Made by a program: the position numbers and the translations under genes
The notes under the pieces: model-generated
Told to the model about the DNA's origin: nothing
Databases searched by the model: none
Seen by the model: only the letters and a program-made list of their open reading frames with translations
NCBI GenBank assembly: GCA_949927585.1
Contig: CATLFA010000004.1
Coordinates: 1 to 64,000 of the forward strand
Origin: an uncultured Clostridiaceae bacterium
Lineage (GTDB): Bacteria > Bacillota > Clostridia > TANB77 > CAG-508
Direction of reading: 5' to 3'
Length of the DNA stretch: 64,000 nucleotides
Shown: positions 1 through 7,742 of the stretch, piece after piece
Numbering within the stretch: the stretch's first letter is position 1
Layout: each line of letters starts with the position of its first letter

Positions 1-124
1 TTTATATAATTTTGTTCTAATTCTCTTTAAATCTCTTTCAATTAAACAATTCCATATAATTAACCATAAAATAATAAATAATAATATTAACATTTTCTTC
101 TCCTTTTGATACATATAATTAAAA

Positions 125-158
125 ATTCACTAGCGATAATGGGTAATCGCTAGTGAAT
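125..158 (-). terminator. Terminator after the coat-like gene
   Basis: A 13-bp perfect inverted repeat (ATTCACTAGCGAT and its complement) with an 8-base loop lies directly after the stop of the leftward gene at 163-369 and runs into T-rich sequence on the minus strand. Confidence 0.7.
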
Positions 159-162
159 AATT

Positions 163-369
163 TTAGACTGTTATTTTTCCCTTCATTACCGCAGATTTGA
201 ATATTTTTATAACTTTTCTTACACCAAACCACATTAGTACGAATGGTAAACCAAAACCAACTATTGAAGCTAATAAGCCAATAATTTGAGCGGGTGTTAT
301 AGAACTAGTTAAAGCAGTAGTTACTGGGCTTAAATCTATGTTTGCTATTGTTGTTACAGCATCTTCCAT
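163..369 (-). CDS. Small membrane protein, inovirus-like major coat protein
   Basis: 68 residues with an acidic, Thr/Ala-rich N-terminal half, one hydrophobic helix at about residues 28-48 and a basic tail (RKVIKIFKSAVMKGK). This architecture is that of filamentous-phage major coat proteins (gp8 type) and of small pilin-like membrane proteins. It lies 54 bases downstream of a protein resembling an ssDNA-binding protein, the gene V to gene VIII order of inoviruses. A terminator follows. The assignment rests on size, topology and neighbour, not on a diagnostic motif; an unrelated small membrane protein is the alternative. Confidence 0.5.
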   Translation of the reverse strand: MEDAVTTIANIDLSPVTTALTSSITPAQIIGLLASIVGFGLPFVLMWFGVRKVIKIFKSAVMKGKITV

Positions 370-423
370 AATTATATGTACCCCCTTTCTTCAAAACTAA
401 AAACAATAATTTAATTGTTTAAA

Positions 424-723
424 CTATTTATTATTACTGTCTATTAAATCGACAGGAATAACCTTTGCAACTGAACCATACATTTGAACGTCACAAATTA
501 GTTCTATAGGTTCATAAGGGTTTTTCTTCATTAATTTTTGAATTAATAAATCGTTTTTTTGAGATATTTTCAATTTCCTTTCATTAATGATACCATCATT
601 ATTTTCGTCAACCTTTAATTGATAACTTGCGTCAAATTTTACATTTTGACCTTTTTCATTCACGAATTCTCCTCCGTCTTTTCTTTCCAGACTTTTGAAT
701 ATAAATTTACCTCTTGCTTGCAT
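424..723 (-). CDS. Probable inovirus-type single-stranded DNA-binding protein
   Basis: 99 residues starting MQARGKFIFKSLERKDGGEF, with an OB-fold-like run of short beta segments and the sequence YQLKVDE followed by DVQMYGSVAKV. Length and composition fit the gene V-like ssDNA-binding proteins of inovirus prophages in Firmicutes. It has a good RBS (GGAGA before the ATG at 723) and is transcribed leftward ahead of the coat-like gene. The remainder of a filamentous prophage, if present, would lie beyond the left edge of the window. No catalytic motif is available to confirm it. Confidence 0.45.
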   Translation of the reverse strand: MQARGKFIFKSLERKDGGEFVNEKGQNVKFDASYQLKVDENNDGIINERKLKISQKNDLLIQKLMKKNPYEPIELICDVQMYGSVAKVIPVDLIDSNNK

Positions 724-900
724 ATTCGTAGTCTCCTTTCTATAAAATATTTACTAATTTTCTACATAAAAAAATTAGTCTAACTGCGAGACTAATATAT
801 TAAATAAATGTGAAATTTTAAAGAATCAAAAAATTATAATTAAATATTACAAAATTATATAAAAAACCTTTGATTTTGCGCAATGTAATATTTATAAAAA

Positions 901-937
901 ATGAGTAGAGAATTTTTATTACTATTTCTCTACTCAT
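901..937 (-). terminator. Terminator of rho
   Basis: A 12-bp perfect stem (ATGAGTAGAGAA and its complement) with an AT-rich loop begins 11 bases after the rho stop codon, in the right orientation to end the leftward rho transcript. Confidence 0.7.
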
Positions 938-947
938 AATATATATA

Positions 948-2300
948 TTAATCTTTAAATCTCTTTAAAAATATATCCATCTTATCTATAAATTCTTTGT
1001 TATTTTTTGTTCTAGTCATTTCGTTTATTAATTGTTCAGTTACATCTTCTGTACTCATGCTTGACATTGCTTTTCTTAGCGCAAATACTGTTTCTAGCTC
1101 TTTTGAATCTAATAGTTTCTCTTCCCTTCTTGTTCCAGATTTATTTATATCTATTGCTGGGAATATACGTTTTTCTGAAAGTGCTCTGTTTAAGTGTACT
1201 TCCATGTTACCTGTTCCTTTAAATTCCTCAAATATAACATCGTCCATTCTACTTCCGGTTTCTATTAAAGAAGTTGCAAGTATTGTAAGGCTTCCTCCGT
1301 GTTCTATATTTCTTGCTGCACCAAAGAATTTTTTTGGTTTATGTAATGATGCTGGATCAATACCTCCTGATAGTGTTCTACCAGATGATGGCACTACTAA
1401 ATTATATGCACGTGCAAGCCTTGTAATACTATCTAATAATATAACAACATCTTTTTTATGTTCCACTAATCTTTTGGCTCTTTCTAATACCATTTCAGCA
1501 ACCTTTACATGATTTTCTGGCAATTCATCAAAGGTTGAGTATATAACTTCTCCTTTTATTGAACGTTTCATATCTGTTACTTCCTCTGGGCGTTCATCTA
1601 TTAATAATACTATTAATTCTACTTCTGGATTATTTAAACTTATACTATTTGCTATTTTTTTTAGTAATGTTGTTTTACCAACTTTTGGTGGAGCTACAAT
1701 TTGCCCTCTTTGCCCTTTACCTATTGGAGACATTAAGTCTATAATTCTCATTGAATATTCATTTGGTAATGTTTCTAATTTAATTCTTTCTTCTGGATAT
1801 ATTGGAGTAAGGTCATCAAATTTGACACGTTTATATGCCTTTTCTGGTGCCTCCCCATTTACTTCACCTACGAATATTAGTGCTGGGAATTTTTCTCCTT
1901 CTTTTGGAAGCCTTGCAATTCCTTTTACCTTATCTCCTTTATCTAATCTAAATCTTCTTATTTGAATTGGTGATATATATATATCTTTAGGAGTAGATAA
2001 ATAGTTTGAACCTCTTAAAAAACCATATCCATCAGGTAATATTTCCAAAACACCTTCTACTATTCTATCATCTTCACTAGTTAGTTTATAGCCTTCTCCT
2101 GCTTCTAATACAGGCTCATTTTTTTCCTCTTCATTTCTTAAATGAGGATAAAAGCTTCTTTTTATTTCAGTTACTTCTTCTCTTTTATTTTTTTCAATAA
2201 TCTCTATTAATTCTTCCTTTTTTAATTTTGATACATTTTTTACTCCTTGTTCTTTTGCTATTTGACGCAATTCTACAAGTGTACTATTTTCTAAATCCAT
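948..2300 (-). CDS. rho: Transcription termination factor Rho
   Basis: 450 residues, hexameric ATP-dependent RNA translocase that ends untranslated transcripts. Domains in order: an N-terminal SAP-like Rho_N helix bundle (residues 4-40), the cold-shock-like RNA-binding domain (about 75-150, with DGYGFLRG) and the RecA-type motor, with Walker A at about 203-211 (APPKVGKTT) and Walker B plus catalytic acidic residues in [15 protein letters not shown]. The unstructured insert seen in some high-GC Rho proteins is absent. The ATG at 2300 has AGGGGG 8 bases upstream. It appears monocistronic with a terminator behind it. Both CGG trinucleotides in this gene fall across codon boundaries (ACC GGA, CAC GGA). 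Confidence 0.97.
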   Translation of the reverse strand: MDLENSTLVELRQIAKEQGVKNVSKLKKEELIEIIEKNKREEVTEIKRSFYPHLRNEEEKNEPVLEAGEGYKLTSEDDRIVEGVLEILPDGYGFLRGSNYLSTPKDIYISPIQIRRFRLDKGDKVKGIARLPKEGEKFPALIFVGEVNGEAPEKAYKRVKFDDLTPIYPEERIKLETLPNEYSMRIIDLMSPIGKGQRGQIVAPPKVGKTTLLKKIANSISLNNPEVELIVLLIDERPEEVTDMKRSIKGEVIYSTFDELPENHVKVAEMVLERAKRLVEHKKDVVILLDSITRLARAYNLVVPSSGRTLSGGIDPASLHKPKKFFGAARNIEHGGSLTILATSLIETGSRMDDVIFEEFKGTGNMEVHLNRALSEKRIFPAIDINKSGTRREEKLLDSKELETVFALRKAMSSMSTEDVTEQLINEMTRTKNNKEFIDKMDIFLKRFKD

Positions 2301-2458
2301 AAATTTAGCCCCCTTATCTTTTTTGTTAATTTACTTATTATAAAATTCTTATTATTTGGGTAATGTTAAGAAATTAACTTGGTTTGAAATCTAACTGTAT
2401 ATATTATACCATATATTGGAAAAATTGTAAAGAAAATAGAGCAAAATATTAATTTGCT

Positions 2459-2734
2459 CTATTTCCCTATATCTATATATACTCTCTCATTTGGTAAATA
2501 CATTCCTAATTTTTCTCTAGCTACTTGCTCTATATATTCTGGTGAATTTACGTTTTCTTTTATTTGATTTAAATCTTCATTTGTTTGCTTTTCTTTTTTT
2601 ATTTGTGCTGAATAACTTTTTATTTCAGCATTATATGAATTTAGCATCTTTTGTTGTGATATTAAAATACTTACTACATAAGCTATCATTAATATAAACA
2701 AAAATTTTTTATAGTGCTTTTTTATTAATTTCAT
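2459..2734 (-). CDS. Septum formation initiator, DivIC/FtsB family
   Basis: 91 residues: short basic N-terminus, one membrane segment (about 10-28), a coiled coil (about 30-65) and a C-terminal block with EYIEQVAREKLGM, the signature of the DivIC/FtsB/FtsL-like septum proteins. It would sit in the division ring bridging to the PBP2/FtsW synthase. The gene follows yabP-yabQ in the same leftward direction, as divIC follows yabP-yabQ in Bacillus and clostridia, which supports the assignment. The ATG at 2734 has GGAGAG upstream. Confidence 0.9.
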   Translation of the reverse strand: MKLIKKHYKKFLFILMIAYVVSILISQQKMLNSYNAEIKSYSAQIKKEKQTNEDLNQIKENVNSPEYIEQVAREKLGMYLPNERVYIDIGK

Positions 2735-2816
2735 ATGTTTTTCTCTCCAGTTTCTTACGATTTATTATACTACTATATTATTTTTTTCTACATTTATTTC
2801 TAAAATCCTTCTTTCT

Positions 2817-3290
2817 CTAAGTATTTTTTTCTAATTTTTTTAGTTTTTTTGTCATATTTAATATTTTAGTATAATTATTTAAAAATATTTTTCTTATATT
2901 AATTACAATAAAAGAAAATGGTTTAATTATTTTACAAATAATTTTTATTGGATATGATAATATTTTTTTAATGATTTTTATTATTTTTACATTAATCTTT
3001 ATAAAATATTTGCTAATAGTAAACAGATAAATTAATATTCCAGATAACAATCCAAGTAATACATAACTTCTTATTTCACCATTATTAAATTTGAATAAAA
3101 CAAACATGAATAAACTTCCAGAAATTATCCAAAATATAATATCTTCTATATATGTTATTATATCTGGAGTTGTAAAGGATTTTCTTAATATTCTAAATAT
3201 ATCAAAAAGTATACCTATAACAATTCCTGTAATAATAAAAATAAATAATGAGTATAATTGCGTTAAAATAATATTATCCAAATGTACCAC
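2817..3290 (-). CDS. yabQ: Spore cortex biosynthesis protein YabQ
   Basis: About 155 residues with four to five predicted membrane segments (residues 10-30, 48-65, 72-90) and a long Lys/Ile-rich C-terminal region; the motif GIVIGILFDIFRILRK is typical of YabQ, a mother-cell membrane protein needed for the spore cortex. It starts three bases after the yabP stop and precedes divIC, the conserved order. The reading frame can start at GTG (3290), but the Shine-Dalgarno-like AGAAGGTGG fits a TTG start at 3281 better, giving MDNIILTQLYSL; I favour the latter. Confidence 0.88.
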   Translation of the reverse strand: MVHLDNIILTQLYSLFIFIITGIVIGILFDIFRILRKSFTTPDIITYIEDIIFWIISGSLFMFVLFKFNNGEIRSYVLLGLLSGILIYLFTISKYFIKINVKIIKIIKKILSYPIKIICKIIKPFSFIVINIRKIFLNNYTKILNMTKKLKKLEKNT

Positions 3291-3293
3291 CTT

Positions 3294-3590
3294 CTATTTA
3301 AATATTTTGCCCAATATCCCTGCAGACTTTTTATCTAAATCATTTTCACTATATGCTAAATTATATATCTCTCCTTCTACCACTACTTCTGAGGTATCTA
3401 TACTTAATTTGTTAATTCTTAAATTATCTCCTTTTACTGTAAGAAGCCCTAGTTCTGTTTCCACTATTACAACTTGGTCATCAAAACTAAGAACATCTAA
3501 AACTCCTGATATACTAAGTTTTTCTCTATTTTCTAATACCAAATTTTGTATTACTCCTGTATTACTAAGTTTTCTATCATCAATAGGCAT
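3294..3590 (-). CDS. yabP: Sporulation protein YabP
   Basis: 98 residues. YabP-family beta-rich protein, in the same family as YqfC; sequence landmarks are a RKLSNTGV-like start, GVLDVLSFDDQVVIVET in the middle and KGDNLRINKLS. It is required with YabQ for spore cortex formation. A clear RBS (AAGGAGG) lies 7-8 bases before the ATG at 3590. It heads a yabP-yabQ-divIC operon read leftward. Confidence 0.92.
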   Translation of the reverse strand: MPIDDRKLSNTGVIQNLVLENREKLSISGVLDVLSFDDQVVIVETELGLLTVKGDNLRINKLSIDTSEVVVEGEIYNLAYSENDLDKKSAGILGKIFK

Positions 3591-3657
3591 ATATACTCCT
3601 CCTTAATTAAATAAATGCATTAATAAATATATATTCAGGTCTTGTCTAATTTAGAAC

Positions 3658-3685
3658 AAAAAAATAGCCTTATCAGCTATTTTTT
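3658..3685. terminator. Bidirectional terminator
   Basis: AAAAAATAGC, short loop, GCTATTTTTT: a symmetrical hairpin with T-tracts on both strands. It lies downstream of the leftward membrane-protein gene at 3767-4378. Confidence 0.6.
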
Positions 3686-3712
3686 AAAGTATTATATTTA
3701 AATTTAAAATAT

Positions 3713-3760
3713 AGGGACTTAATCGGTTAAGAATACCTGTGAGAATTTACCGAATCACGC
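3713..3760. repeat. Dispersed palindromic repeat, family S copy 1
   Basis: GGGACTTAATCGGTTAAGAA ... TTTACCGAATCACGCC: imperfect inverted repeat built on the half-sites AATCGGTA and TACCGATT. Related copies lie at 20468-20516 and 34032-34084. Confidence 0.6.
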
Positions 3761-3766
3761 CTGTTC

Positions 3767-4378
3767 TCAAATTATTAGAGTAATTATTATTATTAACCAA
3801 ATTATTATGAATAAGGCTATTTTTATTAGTAATCTTTTTAATTGATATTTTTGTGCTTTAATTACATTATTACTTTTTTTAGTTTTCACTATAAAGTTTT
3901 TTAAGAATCTATTTAAGTCATTTTTATTTAGAAACATTAATGGTAATTGTATAGTGCTTATATTGCCATTTGGTGCTTTGTATAATATTATTAATGAATA
4001 GTTATTTATTTTCTTAAAAAATATTCTACTTTTTTTATTTTCTATATATACATTTTTCAAGTTGCAATATTCAATTTGTATTTCTTGCATATTCATTTTA
4101 ATAGTCATTTTATTATTTTTACAAATTATTGTATATGTATTAAAATATATAATACTAAAAAGCATTAATATGTACATACAAATTACTAATAATAATGTTT
4201 TAGGTGTTGATTGAAAGGTTATAACTGTTAATATTAAAATAATGAGTATTACTATTAGTAGAATCCTCTTATATTTATTTATAAAGTTTTTAACTTGTGA
4301 TTTTAGTACTATATTTTTTTCTACTTCTTCTATTTCGCTAAATTTTCTATATTTATGTTTTTCATATAATTCATTCAA
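3767..4378 (-). CDS. Hypothetical membrane protein (YcxB-like layout)
   Basis: 203 residues. A charged N-terminal coil, two adjacent membrane helices (about 38-56 and 60-80), a central beta-rich cytoplasmic domain (about 85-165, PH-like in pattern: KNNKMTIKMNMQEIQIEY) and a C-terminal hydrophobic helix (184-203). I do not recognise a specific family; the layout resembles YcxB-like membrane proteins. The start is TTG at 4378 with GAGGT 8 bases upstream. It follows prfB closely and is probably co-transcribed with it. Confidence 0.65.
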   Translation of the reverse strand: MNELYEKHKYRKFSEIEEVEKNIVLKSQVKNFINKYKRILLIVILIILILTVITFQSTPKTLLLVICMYILMLFSIIYFNTYTIICKNNKMTIKMNMQEIQIEYCNLKNVYIENKKSRIFFKKINNYSLIILYKAPNGNISTIQLPLMFLNKNDLNRFLKNFIVKTKKSNNVIKAQKYQLKRLLIKIALFIIIWLIIIITLII

Positions 4379-4420
4379 TTTATTTACCTCTTTTTGTGAA
4401 TTTTCAATATCTTTTGTTTT

Positions 4421-5532
4421 TTAATTATTTTTCTTATTCCATTTTAAATAACTATTTATAAATTCATTCAAATCTCCATCCATTACTCCTTGTACATTTC
4501 CAACTTCATAATTAGTTCGGTGATCTTTTACCATAGTATATGGACAAAAAACATATGAACGTATCTGGCTTCCCCATGCTATATCCATTTGATTACCTTT
4601 TAAATCTTCTATTTTGTCTTTATGCTCTTTTTCTTTCATATCTAATAATTTAGATTTTAACATTTTCATTGCTGTTTCTTTATTTTGAATTTGTGAACGT
4701 TCAGATTGACAAGATACAACTATATTGGTTGGTATATGTGTTATTCGTACTGCTGAAGATGTTTTATTTATATGTTGACCACCTGCTCCGTGATGCTCTA
4801 TAAGTATCTATTCTTAAATCATCTGCATTTATATTAATTTGTACATCTTCTGTTATTTCTGGTAGTACTTCTAATGAAGCAAATGATGTATGCCTTCTTC
4901 CTCCACTATCAAATGGCGAAATTCTAACTAGCCTATGTACTCCCATTTCTCCTTTTAAGTAGCCATATGCATAGGAACCTGATATTACTGCCGTAACGCT
5001 TTTTATACCTGCTTCTTCCCCATCTAAATAGTCTAATTCTTTTATTTCATAACCATTTGCAGTTGCCCACCTAGTATACATTCTATATAACATTTGTACC
5101 CAATCGCAACTTTCAGTTCCTCCTGCTCCGTGGGTGTAATGTTATTATAGCATTATTTATATCATATTTTCCAGATAATAGTATATTTATTTCTAATTTT
5201 TCAATATCTTTTTCTACTTTTTTAATAGATGTAATTAATTCATTTTCTAAAGCATTTTCTGGTTCTAATTTTAATATTTCAATTAATTCAATAATATCTT
5301 TAATATTATTGTTTGCTTTTTTATATTCTTCTGTTTTTAATTTTAGATTATTTATTTGCTTAAGAATAATAGAAGATTTTTCAATATTATTCCAAAAATC
5401 TGGTATCATTGTTTGTTCTTCTAATTCTTTTAATTTTTCTTCTAATTTAGAAATATTAAGAGAATTACCCAATTCTACTAACTTTGTTTCTAACAGTTGT
5501 ACATTTTTAGAAACTTCTTCAAACTCTAACAT
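4421..5532 (-). CDS. prfB: Peptide chain release factor 2, with two CGG +1 shifts
   Basis: RF2 releases peptides at UAA and UGA. The sequence gives a full-length 369-residue RF2 only if one base is skipped twice. Site A: CCA CGG A at 5128-5130, restoring HPGAGGTES. Site B: TCA CGG A at 4788-4790, restoring RASGAGGQH, which holds the catalytic GGQ motif. In zero frame the protein would stop shortly after each site. The stop-codon recognition motif SPF is present (RISPFDSGG). The classical RF2 autoregulatory UGA frameshift near codon 25 is absent: the corresponding codons are TCT CTT AAT. The start ATG at 5532 has GGAGAG upstream. The gene length is 2 modulo 3, matching two shifts. Confidence 0.93.
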
Positions 5533-5706
5533 TTTGTCACTCTCCTTAATTTACTTTTAATAATAATATAACAAAAAAATGTAAAAAACAAGCTATTTCA
5601 ATTAACTTGTTCTTTATTTACTATTTAGTTATAAAATATAATATTTTGAATCTATATATAATCTACTTACTATATTTTTATACAACTTACTATGATTTTA
5701 AAATAC

Positions 5707-5735
5707 TTGAAATTTTACATACTGTATGTTATAAT
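5707..5735 (+). promoter_or_regulatory. Sigma-A-type promoter of rfbC
   Basis: TTGAAA at 5707-5712, 17-base spacer, TATAAT at 5730-5735; 70 bases before the rfbC start. Confidence 0.7.
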
Positions 5736-5805
5736 TAAATTCGATAATTGTTAACATGATATATAGTAATTATATATATCTCTCTAAAAAACGGAGGAAT
5801 TGAGA

Positions 5806-6345
5806 ATGGGAAAATTTGAGAAACTTGAAACAGGTATCGTGGGTTTAGTTGTTATCACTCCTAAGGTATTCCCTGATGAAAGAGGATACTTTATGGAGAC
5901 ATACAACAAGAAGGATTTTGAAGACATTGGTATCACTTGTGAATTTGTACAGGATAATCAGTCTGCCTCTAGAAAGGGTGTTCTAAGAGGATTGCATTTT
6001 CAAAAGGAATTTCCTCAAGCAAAACTTGTAAGAGTTATAAGAGGTGCTGTTTATGATGTAGCAGTTGATTTAAGACCTGGCTCTCCTACCTATGGGAAGC
6101 ATTATGGTGTTACATTATCTGCTGAAAATAAAAAGCAGTTTTTCCTTCCACGAGGTTTTGCACACGGTTTTCTCGTTTTATCTGACGAAGCAGAATTTGC
6201 ATACAAGTGTGACGACTTCTACCACCCTGGAGACGAAGGTGGATTAAGCTACAAAGCTGTAGAATGGCCTTTTGAGGAAATTGGAGGCAGTCAGAATATT
6301 ATTTTATCTGACAAAGATAAGAAATGGGTGAATTTCCTTAATTAA
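5806..6345 (+). CDS. rfbC: dTDP-4-dehydrorhamnose 3,5-epimerase
   Basis: 179 residues, cupin-fold epimerase of the dTDP-L-rhamnose pathway. Visible motifs: FPDERGYFMETY at the start, DNQSASRKGVLRGLHFQ, RGAVYDVAVDLR with the catalytic region and FLPRGFAHGFLVL. GGAGG lies 8 bases before ATG 5806. It is a single-gene cassette with its own promoter and terminator and no other rhamnose gene nearby. Its codon choice (more AAG, GGC, GCC, CTC) is richer in G and C than the neighbours, which suggests lateral acquisition. It contains no CGG codon. Confidence 0.96.
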   Translation: MGKFEKLETGIVGLVVITPKVFPDERGYFMETYNKKDFEDIGITCEFVQDNQSASRKGVLRGLHFQKEFPQAKLVRVIRGAVYDVAVDLRPGSPTYGKHYGVTLSAENKKQFFLPRGFAHGFLVLSDEAEFAYKCDDFYHPGDEGGLSYKAVEWPFEEIGGSQNIILSDKDKKWVNFLN

Positions 6346-6350
6346 TATCA

Positions 6351-6408
6351 ATCAATAAAAAATAAAGATTTTAGCATTTAATGCTAAAATCTTTATTTTT
6401 TATTGATA
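6351..6408. terminator. Bidirectional terminator after rfbC
   Basis: A long near-perfect hairpin: AAAAATAAAGATTTTAGCA, short loop, TGCTAAAATCTTTATTTTT. It serves rfbC (+) and the small leftward gene at 6413. Confidence 0.85.
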
Positions 6409-6412
6409 TATT

Positions 6413-6580
6413 TTATTTGTATGCTATATCATATAGTGTATCCTTTGTAGCTTTTTCTACTTTGGAAATAACTGCTTTATTTGCATATACATACTCTTCA
6501 GTTTTACCATTATTATAGATTTCAACAAGGTAACCTGATGGATGGCATTTATAAAATTCTTTTAAATTTGCATTATCCAT
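6413..6580 (-). CDS. Small hypothetical protein, 55 aa
   Basis: Open frame of 55 codons starting MDNANLKEFYKCHPSGYLVE and ending YDIAYK. Soluble, with alternating beta-like pattern (YLVEIYNNGKTEEYVYANK). It begins 30 bases after the radical SAM gene and ends at the shared terminator, so it is probably the second gene of that transcript. The upstream AAGGAAA is a weak RBS. No family recognised. Confidence 0.6.
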   Translation of the reverse strand: MDNANLKEFYKCHPSGYLVEIYNNGKTEEYVYANKAVISKVEKATKDTLYDIAYK

Positions 6581-6609
6581 ATTATTAGTTTCCTTGTATT
6601 ATATTATTT

Positions 6610-7602
6610 CTATTCAAATATTTGATGTTTCTTTTTCCATTCTTCAAACTCTTCTTTTTCTTCTTTTGTTTCAATCTCTTGATGATAATAATGTTTTGTA
6701 AATTCACCACAAGAACTGCCTATTTGTCTTCCTGGTGGAGAATATGTTTTAACTCGTAAGTTTGGGATTTCTTGTTTTATAGTGTTTACCCATTTTTCCT
6801 CTTTTTCACTTATTTTCAAATCATTTAGAGGATTAAATTTTATAAATTTAATTGTTATTCTATATTTTTTTAATAATTTACACAATAAATTTAGTTCTTC
6901 TTCTCCATCATTCACACCTTCTATTAATGTATAATGAATTTCAACTGGGTCATTTGTACGATGAAGTTTTATATATTCATTCATTATTTTTTCATTATTT
7001 TGAACAGTTTTTCTATAATATTCTAAATAAGATAGTGCTTCTTCTACAGATACTTTTGTACTAGGAATTAGTTTATATCTATTTTCATCTATTGGTGTAT
7101 GCATTGAAAAATGAACTTTTAATGGAATGTTTAATTTATTAACAATATCCAACAATTTTAAAACATTATCATCAGGCATCATTGTTGATATAGCATATCC
7201 AATTGTATCATATCCTAATTCTTCTTTTATATATTGTTCTTCATTATATATTTCTTGAATTAGTTTAATATTTAATAATGGTTCTCCTACTCCCATAAAA
7301 GAAATCAATAGTTTTTTCTTATTGGTTCTTCGTATTCCTTTTGAATTAATTAAAGCTATTTTAAGGCATTCTATAAAATCTTCTTTTTTTATAGGTACCA
7401 TAGATTTATTCAGTTTATTATTTGTTAAATGGCACATTTTGCATCCCAAATTACAAAAATGATGAGTTGGTACACATACTACATCCATATTATCTTTATT
7501 AAATAAAAGCGTTATTTCAATTATTTTACTTTCTTCTGTTTCAAATACTGATTTTAAAGATTCATCAGAAAAGTCTTTAAATACTCCCAAATCCTTCACC
7601 AT
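6610..7602 (-). CDS. RlmN/Cfr-like radical SAM methyltransferase
   Basis: 330 residues. The 4Fe-4S cysteines are at C50, C54 and C57 (FCNLGCKMC, the CxxxCxxC signature). Other RlmN/Cfr landmarks are MGVGEPLLN for SAM binding, HTPIDENRYKLIPST, YTLIEGVND, KFNPLN and a C-terminal PGRQIGSSCGEF whose cysteine corresponds to the methyl-carrying cysteine of RlmN. It is divergent from housekeeping RlmN: shorter N-terminal domain and SSCGEF instead of the usual ACGQL. The likely substrate is a ribosomal or transfer RNA adenine, but the exact target is not shown. The ATG is at 7602. Confidence 0.78.
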   Translation of the reverse strand: MVKDLGVFKDFSDESLKSVFETEESKIIEITLLFNKDNMDVVCVPTHHFCNLGCKMCHLTNNKLNKSMVPIKKEDFIECLKIALINSKGIRRTNKKKLLISFMGVGEPLLNIKLIQEIYNEEQYIKEELGYDTIGYAISTMMPDDNVLKLLDIVNKLNIPLKVHFSMHTPIDENRYKLIPSTKVSVEEALSYLEYYRKTVQNNEKIMNEYIKLHRTNDPVEIHYTLIEGVNDGEEELNLLCKLLKKYRITIKFIKFNPLNDLKISEKEEKWVNTIKQEIPNLRVKTYSPPGRQIGSSCGEFTKHYYHQEIETKEEKEEFEEWKKKHQIFE

Positions 7603-7742
7603 ATTTTATCACCATTACCTTTCATTTTCTTCTATATGTTTGTCAATTTTTATCGTTGGTTCATAAATTACAGAGTTTTTTTCTTATGCTTTCATTTACA
7701 TCTATTTCATAGTCTTTTACTATGCAATTGTCATGTTCATTT

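Noticed and set aside
5450-5532. Canonical RF2 programmed frameshift site near the prfB start
   Set aside because: Looked for CTT TGA C; the codons are TCT CTT AAT and the frame is open.
7603-7742. Possible small gene between the radical SAM gene and secA
   Set aside because: There is a coding-like stretch (HDNCIVKDYEIDVNES) on the minus strand, but no start codon with an RBS and a frame break at an A-run; too weak to annotate.
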